NCBI GenBank assembly: GCA_024345305.1 | Contig: BRON01000010.1 | Coordinates: 1,532,577 to 1,596,576, forward strand | Direction: 5' to 3' | Origin: Mrakia gelida | Taxonomy: Eukaryota; Basidiomycota; Tremellomycetes; Cystofilobasidiales; Mrakiaceae | Length of the DNA: 64,000 nt | Part shown: positions 57,001-64,000 of the stretch, piece after piece | Layout of the letters: every line of letters starts with the position of its first letter | Numbering within the stretch: position 1 is the first letter of the stretch | Translations under genes and position numbers: made by a program | Notes under the pieces: model-generated | What the model was told of the DNA's origin: nothing | The model's database searches: none | Seen by the model: only the letters and a program-made list of their open reading frames with translations

Positions 57001-60000
57001 TCTTCTTTCTCAGTCTCGACTCGCCGCTCTTCGACCTCGTCACAGCTCACCCCAACGGAGCTCAAGTCACACCCTTCGTCGTCCTTCGAGCTACTCGCTA
57101 TCCCATCTCCCACGCCATCACCGCTGCTGGACCCGTCGTCTCCATCCAACCCCTCCACGACCCAGTTGAAGGCCACCTCCTCCCTCTCCTCTCCTACAAC
57201 CGCTTCATCTCCCTCACCGCTATCGCCGACGCAGCCAAGGGAGCCATCGCATCAGCTGCTTCCTTGATCAAGACCCTCACCTTCTCGGCAGACCTCTCAG
57301 CAGTTGGCCGAACGATGGAAGGAGTGACGGTCGGAGGAGTTGCGGGAGAGGTTGGAGGATCGATCTTCACGGATCCATCAAACTGCATCAAGCTCGGGAT
57401 ACCTCGGAACCAACAGGCTCTCCTCCTCTCCCTCTCTCTCTCCAACTCCAAGCTCTGGATCTCAAACCCCTCGGATTCTCTCAAACCCCAGCTCAACCTT
57501 CCTCACGCCCGAGCCTTCCTTCACTCCCTCGCCGCCGCGAAGCTCAACCTCCTCGTCGCCATCCACCTCTCCTCCCCTGGAGGTCGAGCTTCGGAACTCG
57601 TTACTCAGCAGCTCACCCGAACGGTCGACCACGGCTCCTCTCTCTTCATCACCTCCAACCGACTCGCCGTTCGTACGGAGGTCAACAAGACAGGAACGAA
57701 GACCATCCATCGCTTCGTGTCTCCGACCCTCGTGCCTCTCGTCATCCAGCTCTTCGGAGTCGTACAACCCTTCGCTCTCTACCTTCTCTCCCTCCTCCAC
57801 TCTCTCAGCCCTCTGGACAACAACCTCGCCGTTCAGACCACCTTCAGGACGTTCCTTTGGACAGACGGTGTCGGGAAGCAGATCGTCGCCGCCGACCTCC
57901 GATCCCACCTCAAGCTCGCCTTCGTCTTGTCAGGCTCCTCGTCGGGAGTCGGGCTCCAAACGGTTCGACACGCCGAAGTCTTCATCAGTCGGATCATCCT
58001 CCCTCTCCTCGGATCAGACGCCAACGGACTCCTCGTCGCTCTGGAGACTCAGTCGAGCCAACGAGGCCACTCGCTCAAGACGGACGAGGCCGCTTACGGA
58101 AACACCGACTCCAGTGGTGGGATTCGGGACTTGGCTGCTTTTGGAGATGCAACGAATGCGATGAGGGTCGTGAGCCTGTATCAACTCGCGTTGGGAGTGG
58201 ATCCTGTGAGTCTTCGCCTCCAGGCTCGTTCTCGATCTTCACTCGACCCCTCGTTCTGACCAACCCTCCTCTTCCCCCTCCGCTACGCAGGTTCTCAAGA
58301 TCGATCGCTTGCCCGACAGGCTGGATCTGTTTCTTGGGCGTAGCTCTCATCCGTCGGTGAGTCTTTCCTCCCTTCTCTCTTCTGTCGACGTCCCTCGCCT
58401 GACTGACGCGTCTCTCTTTCTCTCCTTCTCTTCAGCTCTCCTCCAAGCGTCCCTCCTCCTCTTCTCTCTCTTCCTCCCAACCTCTCTTCAAACGTCCCAC
58501 ACCAGTACCACCCTCCCCTCCTCCAGTCTCAGGGTACGACGACGAAGGATCCGAGCCGATGGAGCTAAGTCGCGACGACGCGGCAGGAGGAGGAGATCCA
58601 GTCTCGGAGGAGGAGGAGAGGATTTCGATTCTTCCACCAAGTGCGGTGGAAGTATCCTCAAGAAGCCGGACTCCTCTCGATCTCCAAGCTCTCACGGACG
58701 GTGTCGACTTCGACGACGACATGGACGACTTCGACGGATCCAGTCCCCCTCCTCCTCCTCCTCCGCCTCCTCGCGTTCCTCCCAAACCCTCCCCTCTCCT
58801 CGTTCCTCCTCCCTACTCCCAAGCGGACGTCATCACCAGCCTTCTTCGGGAGTGGACCGGCAACCCATCAGCGGAGCTTTACGAGAACCAGCTCGAAGCT
58901 GCTGCCAAGATCATCCGCGGAGGAACCGATTACCTTCTCAGCAGCCCCGTTGGGTCGGGCAAGACCTTCCTCTCCCTCCTTCGAGCTCTCCTCGACCGCA
59001 GTCACCCTACTGGTCGTCTCGTCGTCTTCATAACACCCTTCCGCTCCATCCTCGCTACGCTTCACGCTCGATGTCGGAACAGCAGTCTCGACGTCCACAC
59101 CCACCCCTTCCCTCCCGAAACCCCTCTCGTCAGCCTCCGAGGTGTCCTCCTCATCTCGATCGAGCAGCTAGGCAACAAGCAGCTTCGAGAGGACCTCGCT
59201 TCCCTCGGCACCATAGGGAAAGTCCTCCAGTTCGTCGGGGATGAGGCTCACACCTGGGCGACTCAGTCGGATTGGAGGCCGTCGATGGGCTACGTCTCCC
59301 TCGCTCGACTCGCGCGAGCTCCCTTCCTCCTTCTCTCCGGCAGCTGGACTGAGGGAGCACGGAGACACGCCGGAACACTCCTTCACTCAACCCTCACCGA
59401 GCTCAACTTCCCTCTTCGTCGTCCTGGAGTCACGTTCCACGTTGTGAAGCTGGACTCCAGCGACGACGTCTTCAAGACGATGATGGATACTTTCGGGAAC
59501 GGTCACCTCTCTGCTCCTAGAGCTCCAGTCATCATCTTTGGATTCACCAAGAAGGAGCTGGACGCGCTACGAGGAAGGCTGGTTGAGGAGGCGGAGAGGA
59601 AGGGTGTCGAGGTGAGGACGGAGGTCTACTACGCGGTGACGGGTGTGGAGGAGACAAGGAAGATGGATGGAACGAGCAGGGATTGGGAAGCCGGAAGGAT
59701 CGACTATCTGTTCTGCACAACAGCGGGAATTCAAGCTCTGGACTGTCCGGTGAGTCAAACACAACCCCCCTTGCGTCGCGTCGGGTCAGGACGAGAACAA
59801 CAACCGAACTCTCTTCCTTCCTCTTCCAGCAATGCAACCTCGTCATCTTCCTTCCTCACCCAAAAGGATGGACAGTTTCCGAGCGCGTTCAGGGAGGAGG
59901 TCGAGGTCGAGACTGGGAGACCGTCGTCTGGGACCTCCAACGGAAGAAGTCGACGCTTTTCGTCGACCACCCAAACGGGTTCGACCCTCGCTTCCGCTCT

Positions 60001-60917
60001 CCAAACAGCTGCATTGCCAAAGCACTGGAGGAGCAGCTCAACGATTTCTCGTCGGGAGACTGTGGACTCTGTACGGAATGTCGTCGTCGTCGCGTTGCCC
60101 CTCCTCAATCTCCCTCCCTCCCCTCCCACCGAACCACCAACCTCCTCCCCTCAGCCATCTCTCCTCCCCTCATCAGCTCTCTCTTCCCTACCATCCCTCA
60201 CTCCTCCGAGATCCCCGAAGCCTACCTCCAATCCCGTCAGCTCCATACTCAAGCAAACATCCTCCACGACGAACTTGCCCATCTCCTCCGAACCCTCGAC
60301 TCCCTCTGCTCGTCGTGCATCCTCCTTCACCCAACCACTCAACTCTCTCCCAACGCCACCTCACTCCACAAGTACGGATGCCCCAGCAAGAAGAAAGAGT
60401 ACGTTTTCGATTCTGTTTGCCTCTCCTTCTTGACCGCGACGCGTTCTGACGTCGCTTTCTTCTCTTCTCTCGCAGGTGCTCGTACTGTACTGGCTGCAAC
60501 TGGAGGAGTCTCGAGACATGCGCAGTCCTTACCGCTCAACGCTCTACCTACTCCAACTGCTGTTTTGGATGCCTCTTCCCTATCTCGCTGCACGAGGAGG
60601 CGGCGGAGGGTGGGATGGGAGGAGGGTGTCCGTTCAGAGCTGCGAAGATGGTTGTTCCTCTTTGCATGCAGCTGTTCCGGGATCGGAGTTGGAGGGAGAG
60701 GGCTATCGAGGAGGGGAGGATTGGATCAGACTGGGGGTGGGTGTCTGACGGAGAAGGGATACTGCTGGGGACGAGGGAATATTACAAGTGGAAGATCACG
60801 AAGGAGAAGGACGTGGAGTTCTCGTTCTGGCTAGGTTTGCTCTCCCCTACACTTCCTTTCACCAACGCTGCTCTTCTCCTCCTCTGGTTCTACAAGACTG
60901 TCTCTCGCCCTACGTAG
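54036..60917 (+). pseudogene. Telomere-linked helicase, copy C (one frameshift)
   Basis: The exon order is as in copy B: zinc finger 1 at 54497, zinc finger 2 near 54762, a shorter acidic linker (in-frame deletion against A near 54,980), the third finger, then the middle region to GHSLKTDEAAYG near 58075-58110. The helicase exon (to 59751) has SPVGSGKTFLS and GDEAHTW. The last exons carry QGGGRGRD, FVDHPNGFDPRFRSP and the Cys-rich end, with stop 60915-60917. Two bases (GG) present in A and B are missing near 56319, so the frame changes after EERGGK and reads out of frame up to the next intron. The 3' part that is shifted in copy B is intact here. Confidence 0.8.
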
Positions 60918-60930
60918 TAACTCGTGTCCT

Positions 60931-61720
60931 CCTAACGGTATGCGCCCCGTTCCAACGCGTTGGAACGGCCGTTTCCGTATCCCCAGGGATACGGATCCGT
61001 ATCCCTCGAGCGTTCCAACAGGCTTGCCGAGGGATACGGACTTTGCGTCGCTTCGTTCTCCCTCCCCTTTCCATCAAATCGCAAACGGGAAGAACGACCA
61101 GCGAGATCTACCTATGAAGCACAATGTATCAGAAGCACGGCTCCGTACGAGAAGATCTGCATCGCCGACAGCGATTCTCCCGAGAGGTACCTCAAAACGA
61201 AGGAGAGGGCGAGCTCGAGCTGACTTCCGCGAGTTCTTTTCGGAGGAGCTCCATCCTCTCTCTTTCAGCTTCTCTGTATACTTGAGACCAAAATCGCAGA
61301 TTGTAAACAGCTGGAGTCGTTGGTACATAGCTCTAGTATGTCCCGTAAAAAGGGCTTAGCTTTAGAGTGAAGATTTGCCGACGTCTCAAGGTTGAAAGGT
61401 ATGAGCTCAAGCTCACCTCTGAGCTCCTTCCCCTCTCTCCTATGCGAGTGTGAGCTTCCTAGCAGGAAAATTTGCGCGCTCGAATAGGGAGCGTGTTCTC
61501 TATACCTACTCTCCTGACTAATATCTACTCAGATTTGAATTTACTGCTAGAGTCCCCTCTCAGCAGCTATGAACGTGTCCAAGGGAGGAGCTTCTTGCTT
61601 GCTCAAGCTCAACACCCACCTTCTCTCTCCTCTCGCTCTATACATGGGCCTCCCCCCGGTCCCTCCTTCTCCATTATGACTCTTTGGTAGTATGGGACCA
61701 ACCCCAGCTGGTTTTTATCT
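60931..61720 (+). mobile_element. Subtelomeric unit D, 5' remnant
   Basis: It begins CCTAACGGTATGCG like C and stays alignable through the leader and the acceptor near 61530 (CTGACTAAT...TACTCAG, then ATTTGAATTTACTGC). It becomes increasingly diverged and I lose homology at about 61,720. No zinc finger or helicase is present. Confidence 0.75.
60948..61040. repeat. Palindromic cassette of unit D (tag GGGATACG)
   Basis: Same sequence as the unit C cassette. Confidence 0.9.
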
Positions 61721-62424
61721 CTCGTCAAGGCTGGATGCAGGAGAAAATGAGCTCGATCGAGGTGAGCTCCACCTCCACCTCCTTCCCTCCCTTCCCTCCA
61801 TCTTCTCTCGTTTCGTTCTCCCCTCCTCTTGCTCGGATCGCGATGAGACTTGGAGGATATAGTAGGGCGGCTATGGAGCCTAGGCTGGTGGTCTCAGATT
61901 TTGAGGGATGTATACGGTTGAGGCTCCTCGCTCATGGAGTCTTGTTGAGCTTGACTCTCCTTCCTCCCATGCATCGCATGCTGCTGAGACTCTCCCACTC
62001 ACTCTATCTTCTCGTTCTCTCTTTCCTACCACTCTAGTATACTTCCTCCTCCATCGCAAACCGCTCCCATTGCACGCCTTGGCGCTCCTCTTCCTCCCTC
62101 GACCTCGCGATTTGATGCGCTGGCAGCTCGACCTTTCTCCTTCCTTTCCTTTGTCGAAGCTGTCGAGACGAGTTCTTGCTCCCTTTCCTCCCTTCTGGCG
62201 AATTCATACGGCTTATATATAGTGGGCCCATAGGTGGAGAAGTAGAGGGATACTGTAGGAGTGTTGGAAGGCCTCTCTCGGTCGTCGAGTCGGCTTGGGT
62301 TGAGCTCACCTCTCCTCCCCTTCCCTCCATCTCGACCTTGCCTCCCTTCGACGTTCGTCAGTTCTTCCCTGGCACTGCTATATGACCTACCGATGATCTC
62401 GTATCGCTTCGCTGACTCTCTGGG
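61721..62424. other. Subtelomeric stretch without a recognised gene
   Basis: C/T-rich with short frames only. No domain, tRNA or repeat was recognised. Confidence 0.5.
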
Positions 62425-63290
62425 TATGTTCAGTGTCGCTCTAGCTGCTTTCGTTGAGGAGTTGGGAGTGCTTGCGAGTGGGTGTGAGATGGTGGACGCG
62501 CTCTTTGACGGCTACTAGAACATGAACGGGCGCACCTATATACTCGCGGGCATACGCGATCAAAAGGGAATCAAAAGCCTGTTTGATCCATCTATGACCC
62601 GAGGTGATCTACATCAGATGGAAGCGATCGATCTAGGACTTCTCCTTCCAGTCGCGTCCTCCCTTCTTCCAGCCAAGTTCGACTTGCTCAAATCTTCTCT
62701 GAGCTGATCGAAACCAATTCGGATCATCTCTAGTAGTCTTGATGGTTCTCCCAATTTATTCGGTGCCGCTCCAGCTGCTCTGGGTCCGAAGTTAAAAGTG
62801 TTCGTAAGTAGGTGCGAGATGGTGGACGCGCTCTTCAACGGCTACTAGAACATGAACGGGCGCACCTGTATACTCGTGGGTATATGCGATCAAAAGGGAA
62901 TTGAAATTCGGTTTCAACTATGAATCACTCGAGGTGATCTATACGAGATGGAAGCGATCAATTCGGGACTTCTCCTTCCAGTCACGTCCTCCCTTCTTCC
63001 AGCCAAGTTCGACTTGCTCAAATCTTCTCTGAGCTGATCGAAACCAATTCGGATCATCTCTAGTAGTTTTGATGGTTCTCCCAATTTATTCGGTGCCGCT
63101 CCAGCTGCTCCGGGTCCGAAGTTAAAAGTGTTCGTAAGTGGGTGCGAGATGGTGGACGCGCTCTTCAACGGCTACTAGAACATGAACGGGCGCACCTATA
63201 TACTCCCGGGCATACGCGATCAAAAGGAAATCCAAATTCGGTTTCAACTTTGAATCACTCGAGGTGATCTATACGAGATGAAAGGGATCG
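62425..63290. repeat. 330-bp subtelomeric tandem repeat, about 2.6 copies
   Basis: GCTACTAGAACATGAACGGG occurs at 62511, 62841 and 63171, exactly 330 bp apart. Surrounding sequence repeats with it, including GGTGCGAGATGGTGGACGCG before and ATACGCGATCAAAAG after. The first copy is diverged and the next ones are close. Confidence 0.85.
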
Positions 63291-63934
63291 TCTCATGACT
63301 CTTTGTTCCAGTCACGTCCTTCCTTCTGACGAAGCACCCTGACCTGCTCAAGTTGCCACTGATCTCCTTTCCAGCAATGAAGACAGTCTTGGAAAGTGAA
63401 AACAACTAGCTGAAACCGTCTATGAGTCGTGGAGACAAGGGACAGCGCTGGGGTGTTGGGCTGGAGAAGGGAAGGAAAGGACGCGTTGGAAGAGTGTTGG
63501 GTACGACGGAAGGAGTGGGAGAGTAGTAGAGTAGTGAAAGTGAAGAAAAAGTAGAGAAACAGTGTTGGGTAGTAGGTAAGTTGGTTTGGAGGTGTTTGGT
63601 AAAGAAAAAAGGAAGGGAAAGTGAAAAAGTTGAGGAGTTGGAGTGAGAAGGAGAAAAGAGTAGGGGAAGTAGTGAGGAAGTAGAAAAAGTAGAGAAAGTG
63701 AAAAGGAAGTGAAAGTGAAGGTGAAGTGATGTAGTACGTTTGAGAAAGTGTGGGAGGGTGTTGTAGTAGAAAAGGAGAGGTGTGGGAGGGAAAAGAAGTT
63801 GGAAAAAAGTGAAAAAGAGAGTTGGAGTGGGTTTGAGAGTGAAGTAGTAGGAGGGAAGTGGTTTTGGAGTAAAGAAAGTGAGAAAGGAGTGTAGAAGAGT
63901 GTTTGTGGAAAGTTTGAAAGTGATTAGAAGTGTT
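63291..63934. other. Telomere-adjacent tract, nearly C-free on the G-strand
   Basis: From 63541 to 63934 I count two C bases in about 394, while G and A dominate (GAAAGTGAAG, GTAGTAGA and AAAAAGTAG words). There is no clear fixed-period repeat. It runs directly into the telomere. Confidence 0.85.
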
Positions 63935-64000
63935 GGGTTAGGGTTAGGGTTAGGGTTAGGGTTAGGGTTAGGGTTAGGGTTAGGGTTAGGGTTAGGGTTA
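63935..64000 (+). repeat. Telomere, 11 TTAGGG repeats
   Basis: 66 bp of uninterrupted GGGTTA units running off the window end, preceded by TGTT. Confidence 0.97.

Larger units (their letters stand above)
52714..60930 (+). mobile_element. Subtelomeric helicase unit C (8,217 bp, full length)
   Basis: It starts CCTAACGGTATGCG and ends 13 bp after the helicase C stop codon. Its first ~120 bp match unit D, its middle (about 53,030-54,850 and onward) matches unit A almost base for base, and its end matches unit B. It is a mosaic. Confidence 0.85.

Noticed and set aside
38102..61040. Link between zinc-finger sequence and cassette tag (each unit's protein reading its own tag)
   Set aside because: Units A and C have the same finger sequences but different tags, so the data here do not support a one-to-one match.
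62614..63168. Small conserved protein MKSASTISH... in the 330-bp satellite
   Set aside because: It occurs only in the two closest repeat copies, and its conservation equals that of the DNA.

Overview
This window is the right-hand end of a fungal chromosome. It finishes in 11 copies of the TTAGGG telomere repeat, with the G-rich strand running 5'->3' toward the end. Short introns (GTGAGT/GTACGT/GTTCGT donors, CTGAC-like branch sites, CAG/TAG acceptors), many CGA and CTC codons, a gene family of F-box type and a CpG-type C->T mutation signature suggest a basidiomycete, perhaps a Pucciniomycotina yeast. The lineage is an inference; no marker in the window settles it.

Layout. 1-5.4 kb is ordinary gene space: the 5' end of a small Mic10-like gene (minus), UDP-glucuronate decarboxylase UXS1 (plus, about 13 exons) and an F-box-like gene (minus). 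5.4-8.7 kb has no gene I can support. 8.7-31 kb is one large inverted structure. Two 1,558-bp arms (8686-10243 and 28097-29654), each with tRNA-Val, tRNA-Arg and tRNA-Gly genes, appear identical and are flanked by older, diverged arms. Between them lies a broken sensor histidine kinase gene. It was hit by a 592-bp TIR element and by a Ty3/gypsy chromovirus (element 1, minus), which was itself hit by a second copy (element 2, plus). Target-site duplications (CTTCA and TGGTG) prove the nesting. 31.4-32.5 kb has tRNA-Thr (with an unusually long intron), tRNA-Ala and tRNA-Ile. 33.2-34.1 kb is a 169-bp satellite interrupted by a third chromovirus copy, which is broken off within pol at 38087.

38.1-61.7 kb is a head-to-tail series of four copies (A-D) of a subtelomeric unit of about 8.2 kb. 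Each encodes a multi-exon telomere-linked helicase: C2H2 zinc fingers, a middle region with a GHS...Y motif like tyrosine recombinases, then a RecQ-like helicase. None of the three long copies is intact. A is cut off by the start of B, B has a 5-nt insertion, and C has a 2-nt deletion. Every unit starts at the same nucleotide (CCTAAC), fused to three different sequences. Each start carries a cassette of interlocking palindromes whose sequence tag is completely different in A, B and C/D while the palindromic layout is kept. I regard this as the most novel signal in the window.

61.7-63.9 kb holds a unique stretch, a 330-bp satellite and about 400 bp almost free of C on the telomeric G-strand, ending in the telomere.
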